From the NCBI GenBank assembly GCA_902495355.1, contig CABUWV010000002.1:91546-155545 (forward strand): DNA of 64,000 nucleotides, in the 5' to 3' direction. Of this stretch, positions 16,688 through 26,494 are shown piece by piece. Within the stretch, counting starts at the first letter, position 1. Every line of letters begins with the position of its first letter. The notes under the pieces are model-generated. The model was given only the letters and a program-made list of their open reading frames with translations, was not told where the DNA came from and made no database searches. The position numbers and the translations under genes were made by a program. The stretch is from an uncultured Collinsella sp. (GTDB lineage Bacteria; Actinomycetota; Coriobacteriia; Coriobacteriales; Coriobacteriaceae).

Positions 16688-17575
16688 GTGGTTGATGGGG
16701 AGAATCGTTCTGAGCTGCTTTCCACAGATTGGAACCAGGAGTGGATGCGGATGCAGGCTGGCCGGCGGCGGGCTGATGATTCTTTTGAGTGGGATAAGCG
16801 GGCTCGGCATTTTCGGCCGCTTGAGACTGCTCCGTATGCCCGAGACTTTATGAAGCTATTGGCGTTAAAGCCCGGTGAATCCGTGCTGGATATGGGGTGT
16901 GGGGCTGGGTCGATTGCTATTCCGCTTGCTCAGGCTGGACATCCTGTGATTGCTGCTGACTTCTCCCCTGCTATGTTGGGCACGCTTGATGCTGGCATTG
17001 AGTACTATGGGCTCGAGGATCGCATTACACCGCTTGAGCTTGCTTGGGATGATGACTGGGATTTGGTTGGACCGGTCGCGAAAGCGGTAGATGTTGCCTT
17101 TGCCAGTCGCTCTGTCACTACGACCAACCTAAAAGGCGCGCTTGCCAAGCTTGATCGAACGGCTCGTCGGCGTTGTGCTGTCACGATGGTCGCCAACTCC
17201 AGCCCGCGCTATGATCTGCACTTGATGAACGCTATCGGTGCCTCGGTTACCTGCAGTAATGGCTTTGTGTACGCCTTCAACATCCTCATTCAGATGGGTG
17301 CGTTGCCGCAGGTTACGTACTTTGAATCGCCTCGTCGCGACACCTTCGATAGCCTCGAGGCAGGCGTGACGGACTTCTCCCGTATGCTCGAACATGGCAA
17401 CGAAGATAAGATCGACCGCCTGCGCGACTACATCGCCCAGCACATGATTGAGAACCCCCATGCCGGTGAGCCGGGCTCCAAGGGCGTGCCGCAGGGGCGC
17501 TATATGCTCGATCATGTCCGCAAGGTTCGTTGGGCGTTTATTGCATGGGAGCCGGTCTCTGCGCCCAGCTCATAG
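16688..17575 (+). CDS. Class I SAM-dependent methyltransferase
   Basis: A soluble methyltransferase of 295 aa; its substrate is unknown. The SAM motif VLDMGCGAGSIAIPLAQAG (about 60-78) and the following acidic strand IAADFS are clear. The GTG start at 16688 has AGGAGG 7 nt upstream. A longer frame from 16628 would add a hydrophobic leader but has no ribosome site, so I rejected it. The domain architecture resembles small-molecule or cobalamin/tetrapyrrole-type methyltransferases, but nothing specific supports one. It follows copy A of the structured element and precedes yhbY. Confidence 0.85.
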   Translation: MVDGENRSELLSTDWNQEWMRMQAGRRRADDSFEWDKRARHFRPLETAPYARDFMKLLALKPGESVLDMGCGAGSIAIPLAQAGHPVIAADFSPAMLGTLDAGIEYYGLEDRITPLELAWDDDWDLVGPVAKAVDVAFASRSVTTTNLKGALAKLDRTARRRCAVTMVANSSPRYDLHLMNAIGASVTCSNGFVYAFNILIQMGALPQVTYFESPRRDTFDSLEAGVTDFSRMLEHGNEDKIDRLRDYIAQHMIENPHAGEPGSKGVPQGRYMLDHVRKVRWAFIAWEPVSAPSS

Positions 17576-17692
17576 CCTGCTCGCAGCCCGCACCGCCCAC
17601 TCACTCGGCATCCGCATTCTTTTTGAACTGGGCAAACGCGCTCCACACCGCGCCGTTCCTGCGCTATCGTGGGACAGCTCACGTAGATTAAG

Positions 17693-17707
17693 GCCCCGTC
17701 GCGGGGC
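17693..17707 (+). promoter_or_regulatory. Short GC hairpin in the yhbY leader
   Basis: GCCCCG/CGGGGC with a 3-nt loop ends 26 nt before the yhbY ATG. It may be an attenuator or the end of the preceding transcript; there is no T tract. Confidence 0.35.
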
Positions 17708-17733
17708 GCCCCATACATAGAAAGCGAGAACCC

Positions 17734-18033
17734 ATGGCACTGACAGGAGCCCAGGTCAAGCAGCTTCGCAGCATGGCCCATCACCTCAACCCCGCCATCA
17801 TCATCGGCAAGTCCGACGTCAACGAGGGCACCGTCGAGCAGACGGTCGCCTACCTGGAGAAGCACGAGCTCGTTAAGTGCTCCGTGCTCGATGGCTCCAG
17901 TCTTTCCGCCCGCGAGGCCGCCGAGGAGCTCGCCGAGCGCTGCCACGCCGAGGTCGTCCAGGTTATCGGCCGCAAGTTCTCGCTGTATCGCGAGTCCTCG
18001 CGCAAGGATATCGAGAAGATCAAGCTCGTCTAA
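17734..18033 (+). CDS. yhbY: YhbY family RNA-binding (CRM domain) protein
   Basis: A 99-aa single CRM-domain protein of the kind that associates with pre-50S ribosomal particles. The family landmarks are LTGAQVKQLRSMAHHLNP, IIIGK (the GxxG-like RNA-binding loop region) and VIGRKFSLYRES near the C-terminus. The start ATG at 17734 has a modest purine-rich site (AGAAAGCGAG) upstream. It is monocistronic here, followed by a strong terminator, and convergent with the large regulator gene. Confidence 0.93.
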   Translation: MALTGAQVKQLRSMAHHLNPAIIIGKSDVNEGTVEQTVAYLEKHELVKCSVLDGSSLSAREAAEELAERCHAEVVQVIGRKFSLYRESSRKDIEKIKLV

Positions 18034-18070
18034 GAGCCAATGATCCGGCGAGCCAACATATAGCAAGCTT

Positions 18071-18104
18071 ACGGGTGCCCAAGTACTTCGGGCGCCCGTT
18101 TTTT
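18071..18104 (+). terminator. yhbY rho-independent terminator
   Basis: The stem ACGGGTGCCC / GGGCGCCCGT has a 9-nt loop and is followed by six T residues. Its end overlaps the last codon of the convergent regulator gene. Confidence 0.9.
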
Positions 18105-21102
18105 ATCGCTCGACCAGCACGCGATTGAGCCGCCCCTCCACCAAGCGCTCGTATAGACGTCGCGTCTCGGGCTCGGGCATGCCATTGACCTGCTCCCTCA
18201 GATGGTGCATATGCCCACTGTATAGCTCGACGATATCGCGCCGCCGCCCCGCCGCACTGTAGACACGCATGGCGCAGCGCACCATATCCTCACGCGCCGT
18301 TTCCTGCCGAAGGCCCGACTCCGCCAGCCAAATCGCCGACTGCAGATCGTTTTCTTCTAGAGCGGCATTTGCTCCCTTAATCATGCAATCGATGTACTTT
18401 GACTGCATAATGCGTCGCATACGTAAAAAGTAGGTGGGATTACAGCCATTGGGAACATACAACGGTCCGGCATAAAGCTGCTCAATCTTAAGGCACAGCT
18501 CAACTAAATGGGGCCCGCGCGCACCCGTGCGATTTCCCAAAACCTCGCGGCTTATCTGGTCAAACAGCCGTACATCGGTCTTGACGTAGTCGCTGTTGAG
18601 CCCGATGCATTCATTTTGGATGAGCACACACGACTTGCCGTCTGGCGTCGGTCCCAAAGCCGACCGCAAGCGCGATATCGTCGAGTACAGGTTATTGCGG
18701 GCGCTATTGAACTCGGCATGGGGCCACAGCTCCATGGCCAGCGTCTCACGATCGACGAGCGCATCCATGCCCAGCGCAAGCCGCTCGGCAAGCGTCGCCG
18801 CCTTCTTGCGGCGCCACATTTTGTCCGTGATGGGAAACCCGTCGCGCTCGGCGCGAAACGCGCCAAACATGCGAATCTCGATATGGTCGATGGTATCAAC
18901 GGCTTCAACCTCGCCGGCCTGGAACAGGCGCTCGCCCTCCCCTTCCAAATCGTCGCGCAGCGAGTACCGCGATAGCTCGCGCACGGGAAGCTTCTTGCGT
19001 ATCCTGGCCGCCGGCTCGCCCAGACAATGCATGGCAAGGCGCGCAAAGAGCCGATACGACGGTTCCAGAATCCCCGCGCGATTCATGGACATCCAGGCCG
19101 CGAGGTCGCTGTCTCGGCCCGCACAGGCCAAATGCAGCGCCACCATCCAGGCTTCTGCGCCACCAACCTGCGTCTGGCTTATATCGAGCAACTCCGCTTC
19201 CTCGCGCACCGAAACCATCGAGGTGTTACGCAGATATGCCGCGCGCTCCAGCAGCAATGCGTTATCGCGCATGTACGCAATCGACTCCTCGGCAAGTTTG
19301 AGCACTTGGACCGCACGGAACTTTGCATTAACCGGGCGCCCCTCTGCCAGCGACTGCCAGCCTTCTAGCAACAGGCCAAACAGCTGAATCTGGTTGTCGC
19401 GCATGCGCACGGCAAAACGATCGAGCTCGTTGAACGCCGCATCGTCGGTTACCGGCAAGCCGGAAAGGAGCCGCCGTGCCGCCAACACCATACGCACCCA
19501 GATAGCCATCGCCTTAAGCCCGCGTACATCGAGCGCCTCCCGCACCACCGTCATCTCGTCGTCGCGCTCGTCGGTTCCCGCAAACGACCCGTCAAAGAGC
19601 TCCACCAGCATGCTATCGGCCCGTAGAACAATCCCCGCGATGTCGAGCTCGCAGTCGTAGGCCTTGCTCGTTTTGAGCTGCTGTAGAACGCCGCCGTCAT
19701 CTCCCCGCTCGGTCAGGCACCGCTTGACCTCGATATGCGCAGACAACATATCGAGTGCGGTATGGGATGTCTCGATTTCTGGTACGGCCAGGTTCGTAGG
19801 AAGCCCAAGCCCGTTGTCCCCATAGCAAACAGCCGTCAGCGTCTGGGCCACCCTCCATGAAACAGGGTCTATTTCGCAGGCTGCCCGTTCGCCCCCGCGC
19901 TCGATAACCGATGCCATATAGCGAGCGAGCTTTGTATTGGACACGCTGACCGCTGCCAGATATACGCCGAGCGCCTCGGCAGGCGTTGGCTCTGGAGCCG
20001 GATCGTCGGCATCGATCGTGCCCAGCGCTGCTCGGCAGATATCGGCCCCGTGCCCCGTCAGAGCAAGATCGACCCCATACTGCCCAGCAAGTTCAAGGAC
20101 CGCTTCACGGTCCAAAAAGGCGTCCGCCAGGCCCATCGCCGCATCGCATCGGCCCGCCTTAAGCAAAATCCGGGCCGCCCTCGGAACAAGTTCGGGGCGA
20201 ACCTCGGCCACCAACTTACGCAAACGCAAGCGTCCGTTATCCTCTGTGCCCAGACACGTAAAACTCCGCTCGACGGGATCCAAGCCAAAGATCGGGTAGT
20301 CGCGTACAAAGTAGGACTGGTCGACCATCGACAGCCTCACCCCGCAAGCCTCGAGTTCTGCAATATTGCCCTCGCCCATCAAAACCATGAGACATGCCAC
20401 GCAAAACAGCGCATTATTGTCGAGCGAAGCCAGATCGACAAGTGCCGCGCCATATACGTTGACAATCTCGTTTTCGAGCAGACCGGCTACGTCGCCTTGG
20501 CCATACAGACCCGTCTGCAATGCCGAAACGAGTTCGGGCACACCCTGCGTGAGCTGATAAAAGTCGAGCGATGTGCTGATCGAAAACGCCGATGCCCACG
20601 CCGAATACTCATAGGCATGCACCTTGAGCATCTGCGCATTGATCTTAACCGAATCGCCCAGCCCATGAATCAGCTGACGATTTGAAGGACGGCAGGAGAT
20701 AAAGACCCCTACCCCCATAGCGCGCAGGCCGCGAATCCTGTCGATGAGGTCTTCGGTATCGTGCTGATCGAGGTTTGGCACATTATCAATCGCGATAAGG
20801 GAGTGCGGTTTGTCTTTGAGTTCTTCGGCAACCACCTCAAGCTGCATAAACACCTCGCGCCCAGTGGCGCGATCGGCCTCGATAATCCGCACGGGGCCTC
20901 GCGTCGGGTCGCATTTAACCTCATGGGTGTACTGCAGCAGCACCGAGGTCTTCCCAAACCCGTCGGGTGCATAAAGCACCACGATGCCGGCCTTTCGGCC
21001 CTTGGCGATAAGCTCATTCATCAAGCGTTCGCGTCGCACCATATAGCCTCCGCCTAACGGCATCAGCTCGAGGTCGTCTATACCGCTCAAATCGTTTACC
21101 AT
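18103..21102 (-). CDS. Large ATPase/SARP-type transcriptional regulator
   Basis: A 999-aa regulator with an N-terminal P-loop ATPase (Walker A APDGFGKTS near residue 45, LIAIDNV as Walker B-like near 100), a long helical TPR-like middle (about 330-730), and a C-terminal SARP arrangement. The latter is a winged-helix DNA-binding region (about 745-840, IRMFGAFRAERDG and NNLYSTISRLRSALG) followed by a bacterial transcriptional activator domain (about 850-999). Such proteins couple nucleotide or ligand sensing to promoter activation. The start ATG has GAGGAG 6 nt upstream. It stands alone, with no target gene evident, so its regulon is unknown. The C-terminal rather than N-terminal DNA-binding domain is MalT-like in layout but lacks a LuxR helix-turn-helix. 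Confidence 0.85.
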   Translation of the reverse strand: MVNDLSGIDDLELMPLGGGYMVRRERLMNELIAKGRKAGIVVLYAPDGFGKTSVLLQYTHEVKCDPTRGPVRIIEADRATGREVFMQLEVVAEELKDKPHSLIAIDNVPNLDQHDTEDLIDRIRGLRAMGVGVFISCRPSNRQLIHGLGDSVKINAQMLKVHAYEYSAWASAFSISTSLDFYQLTQGVPELVSALQTGLYGQGDVAGLLENEIVNVYGAALVDLASLDNNALFCVACLMVLMGEGNIAELEACGVRLSMVDQSYFVRDYPIFGLDPVERSFTCLGTEDNGRLRLRKLVAEVRPELVPRAARILLKAGRCDAAMGLADAFLDREAVLELAGQYGVDLALTGHGADICRAALGTIDADDPAPEPTPAEALGVYLAAVSVSNTKLARYMASVIERGGERAACEIDPVSWRVAQTLTAVCYGDNGLGLPTNLAVPEIETSHTALDMLSAHIEVKRCLTERGDDGGVLQQLKTSKAYDCELDIAGIVLRADSMLVELFDGSFAGTDERDDEMTVVREALDVRGLKAMAIWVRMVLAARRLLSGLPVTDDAAFNELDRFAVRMRDNQIQLFGLLLEGWQSLAEGRPVNAKFRAVQVLKLAEESIAYMRDNALLLERAAYLRNTSMVSVREEAELLDISQTQVGGAEAWMVALHLACAGRDSDLAAWMSMNRAGILEPSYRLFARLAMHCLGEPAARIRKKLPVRELSRYSLRDDLEGEGERLFQAGEVEAVDTIDHIEIRMFGAFRAERDGFPITDKMWRRKKAATLAERLALGMDALVDRETLAMELWPHAEFNSARNNLYSTISRLRSALGPTPDGKSCVLIQNECIGLNSDYVKTDVRLFDQISREVLGNRTGARGPHLVELCLKIEQLYAGPLYVPNGCNPTYFLRMRRIMQSKYIDCMIKGANAALEENDLQSAIWLAESGLRQETAREDMVRCAMRVYSAAGRRRDIVELYSGHMHHLREQVNGMPEPETRRLYERLVEGRLNRVLVER

Positions 21103-21490
21103 GCCCGCTCCTCAACTCGACCGTATGGACACTGTAGCCGCAAGACCATACAAGCCGCGCTATGAATAGAGCGACCTTGTGTTTTAGGTTGTCTTTTGGT
21201 ACGCAAGCGGCAAGTTTTTGTACAGCGAGGGCCGATTGTTATTAATCCCCCGACTAATCGGTCTTTAAGCAGGTAAATGAGCTTGTCAGCTTGTCCCATC
21301 TAAGCGGCAGTGTAACGCAAATGAACAATGTTCAGCTATGTCATTCAACTCGCCTAGCACCCGCTACCGTCTACGACCTTCTAGTGGCATTTTTGCATAG
21401 AATCTGGTATAGAATGAATCAAGCTGTTGGACATCCGGCATTCGTCAAGCTTGCGGCAAGTTTTTGGTCAAGTGGGCAAAAAGGGATAGC
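21103..21490. other. Gene-free gap with 14-nt direct repeats
   Basis: About 390 bp of lower GC with no convincing gene. GCGGCAAGTTTTTG occurs twice in direct orientation, at 21207-21220 and 21453-21466. An ATAGAAT pair (about 21397-21415) resembles -10 sequences pointing right, which could start an unannotated small RNA ending near the nagB terminator. I see no other structure. Confidence 0.4.
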
Positions 21491-21518
21491 AAAAAGGCCC
21501 CCGCAAAGCGGAGGCCTT
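21491..21518 (-). terminator. nagB rho-independent terminator
   Basis: The 11-bp stem AAGGCCTCCGC / GCGGGGGCCTT (minus strand), with a 3-nt loop and a following T run, lies 33 nt after the nagB stop. Confidence 0.9.
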
Positions 21519-21550
21519 AGGCAAGGCTATGTCGAGCTGCAGGATTCGCG

Positions 21551-22279
21551 CTACTCGCAGAGCGAAAGGGCGGCCTCGTCGGCAACGACAACGCAGTTGG
21601 TGTGCAGCTGCAGGATCGAAGCCGGGCACTCGGGCGTAACCGGACCATAGCACATGTCATGCACGGCCTGAGCCTTGGCCTCGCCGTTGGCGACGACCAG
21701 GATCATACGGGCATACATGATGGTCTGGGTACCCATGGTGTAGGCCTGACGGGGAACATCGTCGATGCTGTCGAACAGGCGGCTGTTGGCCTGAATGGTG
21801 CTCTCGGTGAGGTCGACGCAGTGCGTACCCTTGGAGAAGTGGTCATCGGGCTCGTTGAAGCCGATGTGGCCGTTGTTGCCAATACCGAGCAGCTGCAGAT
21901 CCGGGTAACCGGCCTCGGCGACGATCTTGTCGTACTCAGAGCAGGCAGCGGCGGCGTCGGGGTTGGAACCATCGGGCACATGCGTGTTGTTCAGGTCGAT
22001 GTTGATGTGATCGAAGAAGTTCTCACGCATGAAGTAGTGATAGCTCTGGGGATCGTCGTGCGAAAGGCCACGATACTCGTCCAGGTTGTAGGTGCTGACC
22101 TCGGCAAAGTCGACGTCACCCTTCTTGTACCAAGCAGCGAGCTGCTTGTAGGCACCGATCGGGGTGGAGCCGGTGGCAAGGCCCAGCACACAGTCGGGCT
22201 TGAGGATAACCTGCGCCGAGAGAATATTGGCGGCCTTGCGGCTCATATCCTCGTAGTCTTTAGCTTTAATGATCTTCAT
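21551..22279 (-). CDS. nagB: Glucosamine-6-phosphate deaminase
   Basis: It converts glucosamine 6-phosphate to fructose 6-phosphate and ammonia. The 242-aa length is that of Gram-positive, non-allosteric forms. The phosphate loop LATGSTPIG (about 34-42), the catalytic Asp67 in NLDEYRG, and His138 in GIGNNGHIGFNEP are all present. The ATG at 22279 has AAAGGA 6 nt upstream; a 117-codon upstream extension is a shadow. It is the last gene of a same-strand group with glmM and a PTS IIA, which links amino-sugar use, cell-wall sugar supply and sugar import. No nagA is in the window. Confidence 0.95.
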   Translation of the reverse strand: MKIIKAKDYEDMSRKAANILSAQVILKPDCVLGLATGSTPIGAYKQLAAWYKKGDVDFAEVSTYNLDEYRGLSHDDPQSYHYFMRENFFDHINIDLNNTHVPDGSNPDAAAACSEYDKIVAEAGYPDLQLLGIGNNGHIGFNEPDDHFSKGTHCVDLTESTIQANSRLFDSIDDVPRQAYTMGTQTIMYARMILVVANGEAKAQAVHDMCYGPVTPECPASILQLHTNCVVVADEAALSLCE

Positions 22280-22550
22280 TACGCGTCCTTTCTCGTACAA
22301 GAGAGGCAAGGCTCCCTTACAAGCACTTGCCCGCGGCCCGCGTCGGCCGCAACCAACGTGTGCGGCCACCAGGGCGAGGTCGCGTAATGTATGTGTCTCG
22401 TGTCTAACCGCGTCGAGGCCCCTGCCCGTCCACGGTGACCCAAAGCTGTTTAGCCTCGGACAAATCCCATCTTGCCACGGAGGGCGTCCTCTTTCAAGGG
22501 CGCCCTCCGTAAACGTGTTTGAATTGTAGGCTAATGGCCTCGTGCACTTG
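22280..22550. other. 271-bp gap between IIA and nagB with one hairpin
   Basis: The nagB leader region. The only structure seen is the inverted repeat ACGGAGGGCG / CGCCCTCCGT (22477-22486, 22501-22510), just after the IIA stop, which probably ends the IIA transcript despite lacking a T tract. No coding sequence or known riboswitch is evident. Confidence 0.5.
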
Positions 22551-23048
22551 TTAGCGCTCGCGAGCAACGATGAGCTGGTCCATCTCTTCGACATGCACGC
22601 CAACGGAGCCCTTGATGCTTGAGAACTCAACGGAGTTGCACACCAAGATGGGAACCGTCACATCGTAGCCCTCGGCAGCAATTGCCTCGCGATCGAACTC
22701 AATGAGCACATCGCCCTTATGGACGATGTCACCCACTTGCGCATGTACGGTAAAGTGCTTGCCCTCGAGCTGAACGGTATCCAAACCAACGTGAATGAGA
22801 ACGTCCAGGCCATCGACCGTGTTAAGCGCAACGGCGTGTCCTGTGGGAAAAATAGCCTCGACCTTGGCATCAGCCGGCGCGATCACGCGCGTTCCGGTGG
22901 GTTGAATCGCCACGCCCTGGCCCAAAAGTCCGGTGGCAAACGTCTGATCGTTTACCTCGGAGAGCGGAATAACGTCACCCGAGATGGGAGCATCCAACGT
23001 AAGGACTCGACCACGCATACCAAAAGACCTTAGGACTTTAGTGAACAT
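22551..23048 (-). CDS. PTS glucose-family IIA component (crr/ptsG IIA type), stand-alone
   Basis: A cytoplasmic phosphocarrier that passes phosphate from HPr to a IIB domain. The 165-aa protein has both active-site histidines: His71 in TGHAVAL and His86 in LIHVGLDT. The start ATG has GGGGGAG just upstream. As a free IIA it could serve IIBC permeases that lack their own IIA, such as the one at 1244-2713; that pairing is an inference. It lies between glmM and nagB on the same strand. Confidence 0.93.
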   Translation of the reverse strand: MFTKVLRSFGMRGRVLTLDAPISGDVIPLSEVNDQTFATGLLGQGVAIQPTGTRVIAPADAKVEAIFPTGHAVALNTVDGLDVLIHVGLDTVQLEGKHFTVHAQVGDIVHKGDVLIEFDREAIAAEGYDVTVPILVCNSVEFSSIKGSVGVHVEEMDQLIVARER

Positions 23049-23119
23049 GCTCCCCCTCGGACATACCGATCAACCAAAATAACCTTAACAGTTTACCACT
23101 TGGCACCCGTTTTTGACCA

Positions 23120-24457
23120 TTAGGGAAGTTCGCGCTTGACAACCTCGACGATGTCGTCGACAACGCGCTGGGTCAGCTCGTGCGTCTCGGCCTCGGCCAT
23201 CACGCGGACCAGCGGCTCGGTACCGCTCGGGCGCACCAGAATGCGGCCGCGGCCGTCAAGCTCCTTCTCGGCAGCGGCGACGGCATCCCAGATGGGCTGG
23301 CAATCGTCCAGACCAGCCTTGTTGTCGGAATGCACGTTGACGAGTACCTGCGGGTACTTCTTCATGATGCCGGCAAGATCGGTGAGGGTACGACCGGTGC
23401 GCTTGAGCACGGCCAGAAGCTGCAGGGCCGTCACCAAGCCGTCGCCGGTGGTGTTGTGCTCCAGGAAGATGATGTGACCGGACTGCTCGCCGCCGATGAC
23501 GGCACCGTCCTCGAGCATGCGCTCCAGAACGTAGCGGTCGCCCACGGCGGTCTGGACCATCTCGAAGCCCTGCTCCTTCATAGCGATGGAGAAGCCCAGG
23601 TTGCACATGACGGTCGAGACGATCTCGGAGTTGGCGAGCTTGCCGCGAGCGGCGAGGTCAGAACCGCAGATAGCCAGGATGTAGTCACCGTCGATCTCAT
23701 TGCCTTCGCTATCCACGAACAGTACGCGATCGGCGTCGCCGTCGTGGGCCAGGCCGATATCGGCGTGGGTGCGCAGCACGAGCTCGCGCAGGGGCTCGAG
23801 GTGCGTAGAGCCGCACTCGACATTGATGTCCGTGCCGCAGTAATCGGTGTTGATAGCGTGCACCGTGGCGCCTAGGCGCTGCAGCGCGGCGGGCGTGGTC
23901 TGGCAGGAAGCGCCATGGCCGCAGTCGACGGCAACGACCAAGCCGTCGAGCCTCAGGCCATCAAGCGTATCGATGGCGTGGTCGACGTATGCCTTGCGAG
24001 CGTCCTTCATCTTGATGATGTGGCCCACGCCGGCACCGGTCGGCAGCGTGTCGGCAGCCATGGCTTCCTCGGACATGACCCAGGCGCTGATCTCCTCCTC
24101 GACCGCGTCGGGAAGCTTCATGCCCTTGCGGCTAAAGAACTTGATGCCGTTGAACTCCGGCGGATTGTGCGAAGCGGAGATGACGATGCCGCCGTCGAGC
24201 TCGTTCTGAACGGTGAGCAGTGCCACGGCAGGCGTGGGGATAACGCCGCAGCAATGCGGGCGGCCGCCCTCGGCCATAATGCCGGCGGTCAGAGCGCTCT
24301 CGAGCATGGTGCCCGAAAGACGCGTGTCGCGGCCGATGCAGATATCCGGACCAAGGAACTTGGTCGCCGCGCGGCCCAGACGAAACGCGAGGTCGCACGA
24401 AAGATCGGCGTTGGCGACGCCACGGACGCCGTCGGTACCGAAGATGTTCTGGGGCAT
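23120..24457 (-). CDS. glmM: Phosphoglucosamine mutase
   Basis: It interconverts glucosamine 6-phosphate and glucosamine 1-phosphate for UDP-GlcNAc and peptidoglycan synthesis. At 445 aa it is full length. The phosphoserine loop SASHNPPEFNG (about 94-104), the magnesium loop DGDADR, the sugar loop GGEQSGHI, and the C-terminal phosphate loop RPSGTEPLVRVM are all present in order. The start has AAGGAG 7 nt upstream. It follows rplM-rpsI, an arrangement common in Gram-positive genomes, though a terminator separates it from rpsI. Confidence 0.97.
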   Translation of the reverse strand: MPQNIFGTDGVRGVANADLSCDLAFRLGRAATKFLGPDICIGRDTRLSGTMLESALTAGIMAEGGRPHCCGVIPTPAVALLTVQNELDGGIVISASHNPPEFNGIKFFSRKGMKLPDAVEEEISAWVMSEEAMAADTLPTGAGVGHIIKMKDARKAYVDHAIDTLDGLRLDGLVVAVDCGHGASCQTTPAALQRLGATVHAINTDYCGTDINVECGSTHLEPLRELVLRTHADIGLAHDGDADRVLFVDSEGNEIDGDYILAICGSDLAARGKLANSEIVSTVMCNLGFSIAMKEQGFEMVQTAVGDRYVLERMLEDGAVIGGEQSGHIIFLEHNTTGDGLVTALQLLAVLKRTGRTLTDLAGIMKKYPQVLVNVHSDNKAGLDDCQPIWDAVAAAEKELDGRGRILVRPSGTEPLVRVMAEAETHELTQRVVDDIVEVVKRELP

Positions 24458-24514
24458 AGGATTGCTCCTTCCCTAGCAGGCGATATGCAACCGCCCACCC
24501 TAGTCGAAAAAGAA

Positions 24515-24550
24515 AAGCGGGACCCGCCGAGGAATCGGCAGGCCCCGCTT
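24515..24550 (-). terminator. rplM-rpsI terminator
   Basis: A GC-rich stem (AAGCGGGGCCTGCCGA with its partner on the minus strand, two mismatches) is followed by TTTTCTTTTT, 30 nt after the rpsI stop. Confidence 0.9.
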
Positions 24551-24580
24551 GTACATTGTATCTCGAAAGGAGATAAAACC

Positions 24581-24976
<396 letters not shown>

Positions 24977-24978
24977 CT

Positions 24979-25422
24979 TTAAGCCTCCAGCTCAATCTTC
25001 GTGGGGTTCTGGGCAGCATGCGGATGCTCGGCACCAGCGTAGACCTTAAGCTTGGTCATCTGGGCACGGCCGAGGGTGGTCTTGGGCAGCATACCGCGAA
25101 CGGCGCGCTCGATGACCTTCTCCGGGTGCTTCTCCATAGCCTGGCGGAAGCTCTCAGCCTTGAGGCCGCCATTGTAGCCGCTGTGGCGATAATAGGTCTT
25201 CGTGTCGGCCTTGTTACCGGTAAGCTGGACCTTATCGGCGTTGATGACGACAACGAAGTCGCCGCAGTCGCTGTTGGGCGTGAACTGGGGCTTGTTCTTA
25301 CCGCGCAGGATCATTGCGATCTGGGTGGCAAGACGGCCCAGGACAGCACCATCGGCGTCGACGAGAACCCAGTTGCGCTGGACCTCGCCCTGCTTGGCGT
25401 AGTGAGTCGATTTCGAAATCAC
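24979..25422 (-). CDS. rplM: 50S ribosomal protein L13
   Basis: An early-assembling large-subunit protein. The 147-aa sequence has the typical RNWVLVDADGAVLGRLAT start, NADKVQLTGNK, YYRHSGYNGGLK, and AVRGMLPKTTLGRAQM blocks. It is first gene of the rplM-rpsI operon, with the promoter region in the 190 bp before it. No L13 autoregulatory leader was identified. Confidence 0.98.
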   Translation of the reverse strand: MISKSTHYAKQGEVQRNWVLVDADGAVLGRLATQIAMILRGKNKPQFTPNSDCGDFVVVINADKVQLTGNKADTKTYYRHSGYNGGLKAESFRQAMEKHPEKVIERAVRGMLPKTTLGRAQMTKLKVYAGAEHPHAAQNPTKIELEA

Positions 25423-25615
25423 TTAGACTCCTCCATGTACAGTACGTGTTGTTACAGAGATTCACGGGGCTCTGCAAGTAACCCGTCCATATTACCCCGC
25501 TCGCCGTACGAGTCAACAGGTATTTTGGCTCCGACCAGAGTTTCTGCACATGTCATCCACGAGCCGTGATTTTCCAGCTCTTTAGCTGTTGTCATTTTTT
25601 GAGGGTTCGCCGTCG

Positions 25616-26494
25616 CTAGCGCTCAACGAACTCTTGGATTTCCGCGAGCAGGCGCTTTGCCTCCTGACGGCCCTGGATATACAGGTCCAAAAGCTTTGCC
25701 GGATCGTGCTCGACATGGCCGACCTCGACCGGCTTTTGCGGAGCGACGACCAACGCACGGCCCTCGCGCTCATACTTCCACAGGTGCATGCGCTGGATGT
25801 TGTAACGGTCATGGCGCGTCTCGATAGCCTCGAGCAGATAGGGGTAGTCGGCATAACGCGCACGCGCGGCCGGCAAAAACTCGTAGGGCTTTTTCTCATA
25901 CGAACGGTCCTGCGTGACGATGACGACCGCACGGTCGAAGCCCGCCTCCTCGAGCACATGCTCGATGGGGACCGAATCGGCAACGCCACCGTCGACGTAT
26001 TTGTGCCCGTCGATCTCGACCGGAGGCGTCACCAGCGGCAACGAAGTCGAGGCGCGCACGGCGTCGAGATCGAGCACAGCGCTTTTGACCGGCAGGTACG
26101 CGGCGGTTCCAAACAGCATGTCCGTTGCAACGGCGTACATCTCGATGGGGCTGGCGTCGAACGTCTCGTTGTCAAAGGGATCCAGGCGGTCCTGGACATC
26201 GTTGAAGATAAAGTCGTAGCCGACGATAGAGCCCGTGGCCGCAAACGACGCGGCGCCCATGAAGCGGTTGTCGTTGCAGAAAGCCAGGTTGATGCGGTTG
26301 GCACGGCCGATCTGGTGCGACTTGTAGTTCACGCCGTTGAGGGCGCCGGCCGATACGCCATATACCGCCGGAATCTCGACGCCGGCCTCCATGAGAACGT
26401 CGAGCACGCCCGCGGTAAACTGCCCGCGAAAACTGCCACCCTCCAAGACGAGCGCGACCTTGCCGGCGTTCTTTGCCTTATCTTCTGCAGTCAT
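25616..26494 (-). CDS. Patatin-like phospholipase family protein
   Basis: A predicted lipid acyl hydrolase with a Ser-Asp dyad. The oxyanion segment LEGGSFRGQFTAGVLD (about 18-33), the nucleophile elbow GVSAG (about 45-49), and the catalytic Asp in DGGVADSVP (about 165-173) are present. The 292-aa length fits the bacterial YjjU/RssA group. It has no signal peptide, so it is probably cytoplasmic or membrane-peripheral. The ATG has AGGAGG 5 nt upstream. It is alone between rplM and ssrA, and its lipid substrate is unknown. Confidence 0.92.
   Translation of the reverse strand: MTAEDKAKNAGKVALVLEGGSFRGQFTAGVLDVLMEAGVEIPAVYGVSAGALNGVNYKSHQIGRANRINLAFCNDNRFMGAASFAATGSIVGYDFIFNDVQDRLDPFDNETFDASPIEMYAVATDMLFGTAAYLPVKSAVLDLDAVRASTSLPLVTPPVEIDGHKYVDGGVADSVPIEHVLEEAGFDRAVVIVTQDRSYEKKPYEFLPAARARYADYPYLLEAIETRHDRYNIQRMHLWKYEREGRALVVAPQKPVEVGHVEHDPAKLLDLYIQGRQEAKRLLAEIQEFVER

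Noticed and set aside
21291..21650. 119-aa plus-strand frame overlapping the nagB end
   Set aside because: Crosses the nagB terminator and 3' coding end, with no ribosome site and no domain.
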